Assembly (NCBI RefSeq): GCF_017676385.1
Contig: NZ_JAFFZN010000018.1
Coordinates: 1-64,000, forward strand
Origin: Streptomyces spirodelae
Lineage (GTDB): Bacteria > Actinomycetota > Actinomycetes > Streptomycetales > Streptomycetaceae
DNA length: 64,000 bases
Reading direction: 5' to 3'
The notes below the pieces were generated by a model that was not told where the DNA came from, did not search any database, and was given only the letters and a program-made list of their open reading frames with translations. This document shows positions 1 to 8,836 of the stretch, piece after piece. The position numbers and the translations under genes are program-made. The stretch's first letter is position 1. Every line of letters begins with the position of its first letter.

Positions 1-1405
1 GCTTCTCCGAGTCGACGCCCGGCCGCTTCTTCCGCCACAGGCCGCGGGTGAAGTCGGGGATCTCCTGCGGTGTGCCCTTGGCCTTGATCGAGGCGTGGCT
101 GAGCGGCACAGGTGAGGTCCATGTGGCGGCGTCGTAGACGTCGAAGTCGGGCACGAGTCCCAGACGCATGCACTGCACCAGCCGGAACAGCATGATGTAG
201 TCCATACCGCCGTGTCCGCCGGGCGGATCGGCGTGTTCCTTCCACAGCCAGTGGTCGTGGCTCTTGTACTTGTCGAAGTCGCCCCACTGGTCCCCGGACA
301 TGTCCGGCTCCAGGTAGATCCGCGGCGGGTAGTCCTCGAAGACGCCTTTGGTTCCGCCGAGGATGTTGAGGCGGGAGTAGGGGTGCGGATTGGAGACATC
401 ATGCTCCAGACGGACAACTCTGCCCTTGGCCGTCTGGACGAGGCTGATCGACATATCGCTTTCGATGTATGTCTCCTTCCAGCTCTCGTGGCCGGGCGGC
501 ATGTGCTCCTCACGGTAGGCGGCCAGGCCGAGCGCCGGTGAACCGAAGGTGGCGATGCGGACCGCGCGGTCGCCGCGGTTGATGTCCATGTAGTTGGCGG
601 CCGGGCCGAATCCGTGATTCGGGTAGAGGTCACCCTTCAGCCGGGTGTGCCACTTCCGGCGCCAAGGCCCCTCGTAGTAGTCCGGATCGAACATCAGCCC
701 GCGCAGGTCGTGAAGGTAGGCGCCCGCACTGTGCAGCAGGTCGCCGAAGAGCCCCTCGTGCGCCATCCGCAGCACGCGCATCTCGTTCCGCCCGTAGACG
801 CAGTTCTCCAACTGCATACAGTGCTTGCGGGTCTGCTCGGAGAGGTCGACCAGTTCCCACAACTGATCCAACTCCATGGCGATGGGGCACTCGACGCCGA
901 CATGTTTTCCGCCCTTCATCGCGGCTTTGGCCATCTCGAAGTGCCAGTCCCACGGGGTGGCGACGTATACGAAGTCGAGATCACCGCGTCTGCACAGCTT
1001 CTCGAAGTCGTGGTCGCCCTTGGCGTAGAGGGCGGGCGCAGGCTGCCCGGCGTCGGTGACCTTCTTCGCGGCGCGTTCGGTCTTCTCCCGAACCGGATCG
1101 CACAGCGCGACAACGCGCACGCCCTCCAGCGCGAGGAACAGGTCGATCATGCTGCCGCCGCGTTGCCCCAGCCCGATCATGCCCACCCGGACGGTGCCGC
1201 GCTCCTCGAAGGGCACGCCGATCATCGTTCTGCCGCGGCGAGGTGGCGTCTTCGCGATGGCCCCGCTCTCCTGTGCTGCCGAGGCGGCACCGGGCTGTGC
1301 CGCCTCGGCTCCTGGGCCGCCCAGTGCGCCGATGCCCAGCCCGGCGCCCGCGACGCCGGCGGTCCGCAGGACCGAACGGCGGCTGAATCCTTGGTCGTCA
1401 CTCAT
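1..1405 (-). CDS. TAT-exported Gfo/Idh/MocA oxidoreductase, GH109-like (3' end outside window)
   Basis: The ATG at 1405 follows a GGGAG ribosome site and the frame stays open to base 1, so the C-terminus lies outside the window; about 468 codons are visible. The N-terminus has a twin-arginine signal (SRRSVLR, residues 8-14) and an Ala-rich h-region, so export is expected. A Rossmann motif (GMIGLGQRG, about residues 75-83) and later segments such as YVATPWDWH fit the NAD-dependent Gfo/Idh/MocA fold. A Tat signal plus this fold is typical of GH109 (alpha-N-acetylgalactosaminidase-type, NAD-assisted elimination/hydration). Substrate is inferred, not seen. It is divergent from the amylase gene, suggesting a shared carbohydrate context. 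Confidence 0.82.
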   Translation of the reverse strand, partial: MSDDQGFSRRSVLRTAGVAGAGLGIGALGGPGAEAAQPGAASAAQESGAIAKTPPRRGRTMIGVPFEERGTVRVGMIGLGQRGGSMIDLFLALEGVRVVALCDPVREKTERAAKKVTDAGQPAPALYAKGDHDFEKLCRRGDLDFVYVATPWDWHFEMAKAAMKGGKHVGVECPIAMELDQLWELVDLSEQTRKHCMQLENCVYGRNEMRVLRMAHEGLFGDLLHSAGAYLHDLRGLMFDPDYYEGPWRRKWHTRLKGDLYPNHGFGPAANYMDINRGDRAVRIATFGSPALGLAAYREEHMPPGHESWKETYIESDMSISLVQTAKGRVVRLEHDVSNPHPYSRLNILGGTKGVFEDYPPRIYLEPDMSGDQWGDFDKYKSHDHWLWKEHADPPGGHGGMDYIMLFRLVQCMRLGLVPDFDVYDAATWTSPVPLSHASIKAKGTPQEIPDFTRGLWRKKRPGVDSEK

Positions 1406-1562
1406 CGGGTCTCCCGCAGCTCTGTGCACGCCGGCTCGCAGCTCTGTGTGCACGTCGGATGGGTGAACTCGGCTCAGGACCTTCGTGGTTGAGACCTGTG
1501 GTGCGCAAGAGCGCGGACTTGGACTCTCGTTGCCCGTGGATGGACTTCCGTTCTCGCAAAGA

Positions 1563-1627
1563 CTTGCTGCAACTCACTGGAAATTTTTGCGGCACCTCTT
1601 GACGGCGCCTCCGCGCGGCGGCAGGCT
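1563..1627 (+). promoter_or_regulatory. Candidate amylase promoter with adjacent palindrome
   Basis: This lies in the 345-base divergent gap 1406-1750. TTGACG at 1599-1604 is a good -35 box, with CAGGCT at 1622-1627 as a weak -10 at 17-bp spacing. Just upstream, CTTGCTGCAAC at 1563-1573 contains the palindrome TTGC-T-GCAA. Streptomyces amylase promoters are controlled by a LacI-type maltose regulator (MalR/Reg1) binding CTTGCAG-like repeats, so this may be its operator. The assignment is by motif only. Confidence 0.4.
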
Positions 1628-1750
1628 CCCGGCCGTAACCCCCATGAAGGTGCCGTATCCGGCGGCGCGTTCCCTCTCCCCCCACGGTGGCCCAGGCGCC
1701 TGGCTGCCTTCCCGGGCACTCCTGTGCCCGCACACCGAAGGAGCCGCACG

Positions 1751-3145
1751 ATGAAGAAGCGACTGCTCAGCGCCAGTACGGCGGCAACGCTGGCGGCAAG
1801 CGGCCTGATCGCGGCGACGCCCTGGCACGCCCAGGCGGCCCCGCCCGGCGAAAAGAGCGTCACCGCAACGCTGTTCGAGCGACCGTTCACCTCGGTCGCG
1901 AAGGAGTGCACGAACACTCTTGGTCCGGCTGGATACGGCTACGTCGAGGTCTCGCCCGCCACCGAGCACATCCAGGGCGACCAGTGGTGGACGTCGTACC
2001 AGCCGGTCAGTTACAAGATCGCCAGTCGGCTCGGTGGTCGCGACGAGTTCGCGAAGATGGTCGAAACCTGTGAGGCGGCAGGTGTCAAGGTGATCGCCGA
2101 CGCGGTCATCAACCACATGACCTCCGGCTCCGGCACCGGTACCGGGGGCACCCGGTACACCAAGTACGGCTATCCGGGCCTCTTCGAGGACGCCGACTTC
2201 CACGGCTGCCGCAAGGACATCACCGACTACACCAACCGCGACAACGTCCAGAACTGCGAACTCCTCGGCCTGGCCGACCTGGACACCGGCAGCGAGAAAG
2301 TGCGCGGCGCCATCGCCGGCTACCTCGACGACCTGCGCTCGCTCGGAGTGGCGGGCTTCCGTATCGACGCGGCCAAGCACATGGCCGCCGCCGATGTGGC
2401 GGCCATCAAGGCGAAGATGACCCAGGACCCCGGCTTCTGGGTCAGCGAGGTCATCCACGGCGACGGCGAGGCCGTGCAGCCCGGGGAGTACACCGGCATC
2501 GGCGACGTGGACGAGTTCCGCTACGGCCGCCGGCTCAAGAGCGCTTTCCAGAGCGGCGATCTCGGCTCACTTCGGACCATCGGCGACGGCATGCTGGGCA
2601 GCGGCGCAGCCCGTACGTTCGTCGACAACTGGGACACCGAACGCAACGGTTCCACTCTCACCTACAAGGACGGTGCGGCCTACACGCTCGCCAACGTCTT
2701 CAAACTGGCCCATCCCTACGGTTCACCGAACATCTTCTCCGGCTACACCTTCAGCGAGCCCGACGCCGGGCCGCCCAGCGGTGCCGAGGGATGGACCAAC
2801 ACCCATGCGAGGCCCGAGATCACCGGCATGGTCGGCTTCCGCAACGCGGTCGGTACGGCGGAGCTGACGAACTGGTGGTCCGAGGGACAGGCTCTCGCCT
2901 TCGGCCGCGGTGACAAGGGTTTCGTGGCCCTGAACAACGGCGACGGCGAGCTGAACAGGACCTTCCAGACCTCACTGGCCCCCGGTGCGTACTGCAACGT
3001 CGCCGCCGCGCAGGGCGGCTGCGCGCAGAAGGTCACCGTCGATGCCGACGGGAGGGCGCGGATGACGGTCCCCGCGCGCGGGGCAGTCGCCCTGCACGTG
3101 AACGCGACGGCGAAGACGACAGGCACGGCACACGGGAGGCGGTGA
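1751..3145 (+). CDS. Secreted alpha-amylase (GH13)
   Basis: A 464-residue endo-acting starch hydrolase. The ATG at 1751 is preceded by GAAGGAG. Residues 1-29 form a Sec signal ending AQA. The GH13 conserved regions are visible: DAVINH (117-122), GFRIDAAKH with nucleophile Asp206, EVIH with acid/base Glu233, and FVDNWD with Asp295. Region IV normally reads FVDNHD in animal and many bacterial amylases; here Trp294 replaces His. The N-terminal LFERPF also departs from the usual LFEW. There is no C-terminal starch-binding domain, so this is a short, single-domain-plus-beta-domain enzyme. A strong hairpin follows the stop codon. Confidence 0.93.
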   Translation: MKKRLLSASTAATLAASGLIAATPWHAQAAPPGEKSVTATLFERPFTSVAKECTNTLGPAGYGYVEVSPATEHIQGDQWWTSYQPVSYKIASRLGGRDEFAKMVETCEAAGVKVIADAVINHMTSGSGTGTGGTRYTKYGYPGLFEDADFHGCRKDITDYTNRDNVQNCELLGLADLDTGSEKVRGAIAGYLDDLRSLGVAGFRIDAAKHMAAADVAAIKAKMTQDPGFWVSEVIHGDGEAVQPGEYTGIGDVDEFRYGRRLKSAFQSGDLGSLRTIGDGMLGSGAARTFVDNWDTERNGSTLTYKDGAAYTLANVFKLAHPYGSPNIFSGYTFSEPDAGPPSGAEGWTNTHARPEITGMVGFRNAVGTAELTNWWSEGQALAFGRGDKGFVALNNGDGELNRTFQTSLAPGAYCNVAAAQGGCAQKVTVDADGRARMTVPARGAVALHVNATAKTTGTAHGRR

Positions 3146-3153
3146 CGCGCACG

Positions 3154-3180
3154 GGGCGGGCCGCTCCCGGCGGCCCGCCC
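3154..3180. terminator. Bidirectional terminator between convergent genes
   Basis: GGGCGGGCCG (3154-3163) and CGGCCCGCCC (3171-3180) form a perfect 10-bp stem with a 7-base loop. It sits 9 bases after the amylase stop and before the end of the convergent oxidase gene. There is no U-tract, as is usual in Streptomyces. Confidence 0.7.
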
Positions 3181-3251
3181 ACCGGTCACCGCAGACCGCC
3201 CGCCCCCGAGGCATCGCGGACGTGGTCGTGGGGGCCCGTCGGCCTGGCGGG

Positions 3252-6221
3252 CTACCGCGGCCGGGTGGCCGATTCCAGCTCCTGTAGCACCGAGTGGTAG
3301 CTCCGGTTGCCGGTCGCATGGTCGAGACCGATCTCGCACGTCCGGTTGGCTGACAGATAGGTGTCGTAGGAGCGTGCCGTCACCTCCGCCGCCTCACGGG
3401 CCGTCGCCGAGGCGGTGAGTTCCTGGTGCAGCAGCCCGCGGTCGCCCGCGAAGGCGCAACAGCCCGCGTCCAGCGGCACCACGACCTCTGCGGCGCACGC
3501 CTCGGCCACCTCGCGCAGTTCCGCTTCGTCCCCCAGATGACGCATGGAGCACGTCGGGTGGAGCACGGCCGAGCCGACACGTCGCTCGACCGTGAGGTGG
3601 GGCAGCAGCTCCCGGGCAGCCCATACGAGCGAGTCGAGGACGGTCAGCCCGTCGTGGAGTTTGCGATTGGCCTGTGTCAGGTAGGGCACCACCTCTTCCG
3701 CGATGCCCAGAGTGCAGGAGGAGGCGTCCACGACGAGGGGGAGTTCGCCGCCGCCCGTCCACCGCCACGCCGCCTCGACCATGCGGTTGGCCATCAGGGT
3801 GTTGCCCGCCTCGTACCCCTTGGAGTGCCAGATCGTCGCACAGCAGGTACCGGTGACATCCTCCGGGATCCACACCGGGCGGCCGGCCCGGGCTGAGACG
3901 GTGACCATGGCCTCCGGCAGTGACAGCCCCGCGTAATCGTCCGGGTCGCCGAAGATGCGGTTCACACACGCCGGGTAGTAGACGGCGACGGCCTGCTGTC
4001 TGCTCGTCGCCGGGAGCCGCTTGGCGGCGGGTGCGGGAATCTCCGGCAGCCACTCGGGCACCAGGTCAGGACGGATCGCTCTACGGGCAGCGCCGGTGGC
4101 CGCGCCCAGCAGCCGGTCCCCGAGGTCGCCACGGCGTCCCCTGAGCCGTCGGCGGAGCTGGTCCGCAGCGGCCACGGCGAGCCTTGCCGAACGTTCCACC
4201 TGTGCGAAGTGCCGTGCGGTGCGCTCCGCGTTGCGCTCCTCGCGGGGCGAGTGCCGGGCGTGCCGGAGCTTCTTCATCAGTGCGCCTGTGTCGATGCCGA
4301 CGGGGCAGTCCAGCTTGCAGGTGGAGTCGCCCGCGCAGGTGTCCACGGCGTCGTAGCCGTAGCTGGCCAGCAGATTCTCGCCCACGAGTGAGCCGGGGGG
4401 CTGGCGTGTCATCTCGCGGCGCAGCACGATCCGCTGGCGCGGAGTGGTGGTCAGGTCCTCGCTCGGGCAGGTCGGCTCGCAAAAGCCGCACTCGATGCAC
4501 GGGTCGGCGAGCGCTTCGACGGCCGGGATCGACTTCAGGCCGCGCAAGTGCGCCCGCGGGTCCCGGTCCAGCAGCACCCCTGGGGCCAGCACTCCGGTCG
4601 GGTCCAGCAGACGCTTGACGCGCCACATCAGCTCCGTGGCCTTGCTGCCCCACTCGAGCTCCAGGAAGGGCGCAATATTGCGCCCGGTGGCGTGCTCGGC
4701 CTTGAGGGACCCGTCGAAGCGCTGGACGGCCATCTGGCAGAACTCGTCCATGAAGGCCGCGTAGCGCTGTACGTCGCCCGGGTCGGCGGCGTCGAAGGCC
4801 AGCAGGAAGTGCAGGTTGCCGTGTGCCGCATGGCCCGCGACAGCTGCGTCGAAGCCGTGCCGCTCCTGGAGCTCCAGCAGGGCCTCGCACGCCTCGGCGA
4901 GCCGGGAGGGCGGTACGGCGAAGTCCTCGGTGATCAGCGTGGTGCCGGAGGGGCGGGAGCCGCCGACCGCGGTGACGAACGCCTTGCGGGCCTTCCAGTA
5001 GGAGGCGATCGTGGCGGGGTCGCGGGTCAGCTGGTTCGTGACCGAGGCAACGGGTGCCACCAGCTCCAGTTCGGCCAGCAGTTCGCATGCGGCCTGCTCA
5101 CGCTCCGCGCGCGTGGCGTCGTCGGGGGAGCGGAACTCCACCAGCAGCGCCGTGGTTTCCTTCGGGAGCTGTGCCCAGTCCTGGGGTACTCCGGAGACGC
5201 TGACCGAGGCCCGCAGCGTGTTGCCGTCCATCAGCTCGACGGACATCGCACCGGCCTCGTTGAAACGTGGTACGGCGGCGGCCGCGGCTGACAGGGAGGG
5301 GAAGAAGAACAGCCCGGTGGAGGTGTGCCGGTGCAGCGGAAGGGTGTCGAAGACGAACTCGGCGAGGAAGCCGAGAGTGCCCTGGGAGCCCACCATCAGC
5401 CCGCGCAGGATCTCGACCGGGGTCGTGCCGTCCAGGAAGGCGTCCAGGCGGTAGCCGTTGGTGTTCTTCAACTCGTGCTTGGCCCGGATGCGGGCCACCA
5501 GCTCTCGGTCGGCCTCGATCTCCGCCTTGAGGGCCAGCAGCCCGGCACACAGCTCCGGTTCGGCGTGGGCCAGTTTCTCGTCCGCCTCGGGGTCGGCCGT
5601 GTCCACGACCGTGCCGCTGGGCAGCACGCAGGTGAGGGAGGCCACAGTGCGGTAGGAGTTCCGGGTGGTGCCTGCTGTCATCCCGGAGGCGTTGTTGGCG
5701 ACCACTCCGCCGACCGTGCAGGCGATGGCGCTGGCCGGATCGGGGCCGAGCAGCCGCCCGTGTGCCGCGAGCGCGGCATTGGCACGGAAGACGGTGGTCC
5801 CCGGCCGGATCCGGGCCTGCCGACCCTGTGCCAGCACGTCGACGCCCGCCCAGTGCCGCCTGACGTCCACCAGGATGTCCTCACCCTGGGCCTGTCCGTT
5901 CAGCGACGTTCCCGCGGCGCGGAAGACGACGTCCCTGCCGTTCGCTCTGGCGTATCCGAGCACGGCTGCCACATCGGCCACGTCCTCGGCCAGTACCACG
6001 ACTTGCGGGATGAAGCGGTACGGGCTCGCGTCGGAGGCGTAGCGCACCAGGTCGGAGACTTTGGTGAGCACCTTCTCGGCGCCCAGCAGCCGCTCCAGGT
6101 CACCGCGCAGCGGCTGCGGGGTTCCCTGCGCCCGCGCCTCGGGAACCCGGTCTGCGGCCGGGGAGTGGTCCTCGCCGGTCCGCGGACGCAGCGCGCCGGC
6201 CTTGGGTTCGAGCAGCGGCAT
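3252..6221 (-). CDS. FAD-linked oxidase / Fe-S D-lactate dehydrogenase-type protein
   Basis: A 989-residue fused flavo-iron-sulfur oxidoreductase. The N-terminal half is an FAD-binding PCMH domain (VVFRAAGTSLNGQAQGEDI region) followed by a GlcD-type C-terminal FAD-oxidase domain. Two ferredoxin clusters follow (CIECGFCEPTCP and a CAGDSTCKLDCPVGID motif), then a C-terminal CCG-type domain with HPTCSMRH and the GCCAFAGDRG motif. This order matches D-lactate/2-hydroxyacid dehydrogenases of the YdiJ/Dld type that feed electrons to the respiratory chain. The ATG at 6221 was chosen over a GTG at 6248 because GGAG lies 5 bases upstream. The exact 2-hydroxyacid substrate cannot be read from sequence. 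Confidence 0.88.
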   Translation of the reverse strand: MPLLEPKAGALRPRTGEDHSPAADRVPEARAQGTPQPLRGDLERLLGAEKVLTKVSDLVRYASDASPYRFIPQVVVLAEDVADVAAVLGYARANGRDVVFRAAGTSLNGQAQGEDILVDVRRHWAGVDVLAQGRQARIRPGTTVFRANAALAAHGRLLGPDPASAIACTVGGVVANNASGMTAGTTRNSYRTVASLTCVLPSGTVVDTADPEADEKLAHAEPELCAGLLALKAEIEADRELVARIRAKHELKNTNGYRLDAFLDGTTPVEILRGLMVGSQGTLGFLAEFVFDTLPLHRHTSTGLFFFPSLSAAAAAVPRFNEAGAMSVELMDGNTLRASVSVSGVPQDWAQLPKETTALLVEFRSPDDATRAEREQAACELLAELELVAPVASVTNQLTRDPATIASYWKARKAFVTAVGGSRPSGTTLITEDFAVPPSRLAEACEALLELQERHGFDAAVAGHAAHGNLHFLLAFDAADPGDVQRYAAFMDEFCQMAVQRFDGSLKAEHATGRNIAPFLELEWGSKATELMWRVKRLLDPTGVLAPGVLLDRDPRAHLRGLKSIPAVEALADPCIECGFCEPTCPSEDLTTTPRQRIVLRREMTRQPPGSLVGENLLASYGYDAVDTCAGDSTCKLDCPVGIDTGALMKKLRHARHSPREERNAERTARHFAQVERSARLAVAAADQLRRRLRGRRGDLGDRLLGAATGAARRAIRPDLVPEWLPEIPAPAAKRLPATSRQQAVAVYYPACVNRIFGDPDDYAGLSLPEAMVTVSARAGRPVWIPEDVTGTCCATIWHSKGYEAGNTLMANRMVEAAWRWTGGGELPLVVDASSCTLGIAEEVVPYLTQANRKLHDGLTVLDSLVWAARELLPHLTVERRVGSAVLHPTCSMRHLGDEAELREVAEACAAEVVVPLDAGCCAFAGDRGLLHQELTASATAREAAEVTARSYDTYLSANRTCEIGLDHATGNRSYHSVLQELESATRPR

Positions 6222-6369
6222 GGCATCTCCAGGGGCGCCAGGGGGCACGGACGGGCGGGGAGGGAGTGCGGGTGTTTGTGGGCCACATGCTAGTTCGGCC
6301 CACCGACACCGGCCCCGAGGGTCGTCCTGGCCGGGTAATGCTCAGCCGGCGCAGTGGAGCGCCGCCGCC

Positions 6370-6816
6370 TCAGCAGTGGCCCTGGTGCGCGTCGAGCAGT
6401 GCCAGCAGTCTGCTGAGCTCCTCGCGCTGCCTCGGCGTCAGAGGTGCGAGGAGTTCTTCCGCCGCGCTCCTGCGGGCCTGCCGCAGCTCGGTGAGGGCCC
6501 GGGAGCCGTCCTCGGTCAGCTCGATGCGGATCACCCTGCGGTTCGTGGCGTCCGGGGTGCGCCGTACCAGCCCGCGTTCCTCCAGCGCGTCCACCAGGCT
6601 GGTGACCTGCCTGGGCACCACGCCGAGCCGGGTGGCGAGGTCCGCCATCCGGGGCGGCCGGGGGCTGTGCGCGACCGTACGCAGCATCCTGCCCTGTGCG
6701 GGCGTGACCCCGAGCGGTGCGAAGTTCTCCCGGTGCGCGTGATTGATCCGCTTGGTGAGGCGCAGTAGCTGGTCGGCGAGGTCGGAGGCGGTCTCGTCGG
6801 AGGGTGGGTGGACCAT
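6370..6816 (-). CDS. MarR-family transcriptional regulator
   Basis: A 148-residue winged-helix protein. The segment with RMLRTVAHSPRPPRMADLA and the following recognition helix (LGVVPRQVTSLVDALEERG) then the wing (LVRRTPDATNRRVIRIELT) is diagnostic of MarR. It is divergently transcribed from an ABC exporter 139 bases away. MarR/ABC-exporter pairs usually form a ligand-relieved repression circuit. An imperfect inverted repeat lies between them. Confidence 0.92.
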   Translation of the reverse strand: MVHPPSDETASDLADQLLRLTKRINHAHRENFAPLGVTPAQGRMLRTVAHSPRPPRMADLATRLGVVPRQVTSLVDALEERGLVRRTPDATNRRVIRIELTEDGSRALTELRQARRSAAEELLAPLTPRQREELSRLLALLDAHQGHC

Positions 6817-6839
6817 GCCGGCAGGCTATCAGGGGTTAA

Positions 6840-6866
6840 TTCATTGTGAGTATAGGTAACGATGAA
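6840..6866. promoter_or_regulatory. Candidate MarR operator
   Basis: TTCATTGT (6840-6847) and ACGATGAA (6859-6866) form an inverted repeat with one mismatch, in an unusually AT-rich patch between the divergent MarR and ABC genes. Size and place fit a MarR site overlapping both promoters. Confidence 0.45.
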
Positions 6867-6955
6867 CTATGCTCCGTAATCCGAACCGAAGCCTGCAACG
6901 ATCCGAGCCGACCTGAGCCGCAGGTCTGCGCCGCAGAGCAACCCCGAGGAGTCTC

Positions 6956-8818
6956 TTGCATCGTGAAAGCCCCGGCTGGACGCCGCCGAAGGAACCGCTG
7001 AGCGCGGAGCGGTCAACCGGACAGCCCGCTGAGCAGCCCGCGCAGGTGCGCCGCATCGTGCGTCTCTTCCGCCCCTACCGCGGCCGTCTGGCCCTGGTCG
7101 GACTCCTGGTGGCCGCCTCCTCCCTGGTCTCGGTGGCCTCGCCGTTCCTGCTGCGCGAGATCCTGGACGTCGCCATCCCGCAGCAGCGCACCGGACTGCT
7201 GTCGCTGCTCGCCCTCGGCATGATCGTCACCGCCGTGGTGACCAGCGTCTTCGGCGTCCTCCAGACGCTCATCAGCACCACGGTCGGGCAGCGGGTCATG
7301 CACGATCTGCGCACCGCGGTCTACGCCAAGCTCCAGCGGATGCCGCTCGCCTTCTTCACCCGCACCCGGACCGGCGAGGTCCAGTCCCGCATCGCCAATG
7401 ACATCGGCGGTATGCAGGCAACCGTCACCTCCACCGCCACCTCGCTGGTCTCCAATCTCACCAGTGTGGTGGCCACGATCGTCGCCATGCTCGCGCTGGA
7501 CTGGCGGCTCACCCTCGCCTCGCTGGCGCTGCTGCCCTTCTTCGTGTGGGTGAGCCGCCGGGTGGGCCGGGAGCGCAAGCGCATCACCACACAGCGGCAG
7601 AAGCAGATGGCCGCCATGTCCGCCATCGTCACCGAGTCCCTGTCGGTCAGCGGCATCCTGCTCGGCCGCACCATGGGCCGGGCCGACTCGCTCACCCGGA
7701 ACTTCGCGGACGAGTCCGAGCGACTGGTCGACCTGGAGATCCGCTCCAACATGGCCGGACGCTGGCGCATGGCCACCATCGGCATCGTCATGTCCGCCAT
7801 CCCGGCGCTGCTCTACTGGACGGCGGGCATGCTGACCCACTTCGGCGGCCCGGCCTTCTCCATCGGCACGCTCGTCGCCTTCGTCACCCTCCAGCAGGGA
7901 CTGCTGCGCCCCACCGTCTCGCTGCTCAGCACCGGTGTGGAGATGCAGACCTCACTGGCGCTTTTCCAGCGCATCTTCGAATACCTCGACCTGCCGGTGA
8001 CCATCACCGAGCCGGCCCGCCCGGCGCAGCTGCCGAAGGTGCGCGGTGAGGTCCGCTTCGAGAGCGTCGACTTCACCTACGACACCCGCCCGCCGGGCAG
8101 CCCGGCGCACGACACCGGGTACACCCTGCGCGGCATCGACCTGACCGTCCCGGCGGGCAGCAGCCTCGCCGTGGTGGGAGCGACCGGCTCCGGCAAGAGC
8201 ACCCTCAGCTATCTGGTGCCCCGCCTCTACGACGTGACAGGCGGCCGCGTCACCCTCGACGGTGTCGATGTGCGGGACCTCGACTTCGCGACGCTCAGCA
8301 CGGCCGTCGGCGTCGTCTCCCAGGAGACCTACCTCTTCCACGCGACCGTCGCCGACAACCTCCGCTTCGCCAAGCCGGACGCCACGGAAGAGGAACTGCG
8401 CGAGGCAGCGCGGGCGGCCCAGATCCACGACCACATCGCCGCGCTCCCGGACGGCTACGACACGCTGGTCGGCGAGCGGGGCTACCGCTTCTCCGGTGGC
8501 GAGAAGCAGCGTCTCGCGCTGGCGCGCACCATCCTGCGCGACCCGCCCGTACTGATCCTGGACGAGGCCACCAGCGCCCTCGACACCCGCACCGAACGCG
8601 CCGTCCAGGAGGCCATCGACGCGCTGTCCCAAGGGCGCACCACGCTCACCATCGCGCACCGCCTCTCCACCATCCGGGACGCAGATCAGATCGTCGTACT
8701 GGACGGTGGCCGGATCGCCGAACGGGGTACCCATACCGAACTCCTGGCCGCCGACGGCAGATACGCGGCTCTGGTACGGCGCGACAGTGAGACGGCGGAC
8801 GTGCCGGTCGGCGGCTGA
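6956..8818 (+). CDS. ABC transporter, fused permease and ATPase (exporter)
   Basis: A 620-residue half-transporter. The TTG start at 6956 is supported by GAGGAG 7 bases upstream; no better in-frame start is close. The first ~330 residues contain six membrane segments of an ABC type IV (multidrug exporter) domain. The ATPase part has Walker A (GATGSGKSTL), the signature FSGGEKQRLALARTI, Walker B (VLILDEATSALD) and the H-loop IAHRLSTI. It probably works as a homodimer exporting a lipophilic compound. The divergent MarR regulator suggests inducible efflux. Confidence 0.9.
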   Translation: MHRESPGWTPPKEPLSAERSTGQPAEQPAQVRRIVRLFRPYRGRLALVGLLVAASSLVSVASPFLLREILDVAIPQQRTGLLSLLALGMIVTAVVTSVFGVLQTLISTTVGQRVMHDLRTAVYAKLQRMPLAFFTRTRTGEVQSRIANDIGGMQATVTSTATSLVSNLTSVVATIVAMLALDWRLTLASLALLPFFVWVSRRVGRERKRITTQRQKQMAAMSAIVTESLSVSGILLGRTMGRADSLTRNFADESERLVDLEIRSNMAGRWRMATIGIVMSAIPALLYWTAGMLTHFGGPAFSIGTLVAFVTLQQGLLRPTVSLLSTGVEMQTSLALFQRIFEYLDLPVTITEPARPAQLPKVRGEVRFESVDFTYDTRPPGSPAHDTGYTLRGIDLTVPAGSSLAVVGATGSGKSTLSYLVPRLYDVTGGRVTLDGVDVRDLDFATLSTAVGVVSQETYLFHATVADNLRFAKPDATEEELREAARAAQIHDHIAALPDGYDTLVGERGYRFSGGEKQRLALARTILRDPPVLILDEATSALDTRTERAVQEAIDALSQGRTTLTIAHRLSTIRDADQIVVLDGGRIAERGTHTELLAADGRYAALVRRDSETADVPVGG

Positions 8819-8836
8819 TCTGGTCGACTCCCTGGC

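Noticed and set aside
3252..6221. Glycolate oxidase subunit GlcD alone
   Set aside because: The protein continues through two 4Fe-4S motifs and a CCG domain, so it is a fused Dld/YdiJ-type enzyme.
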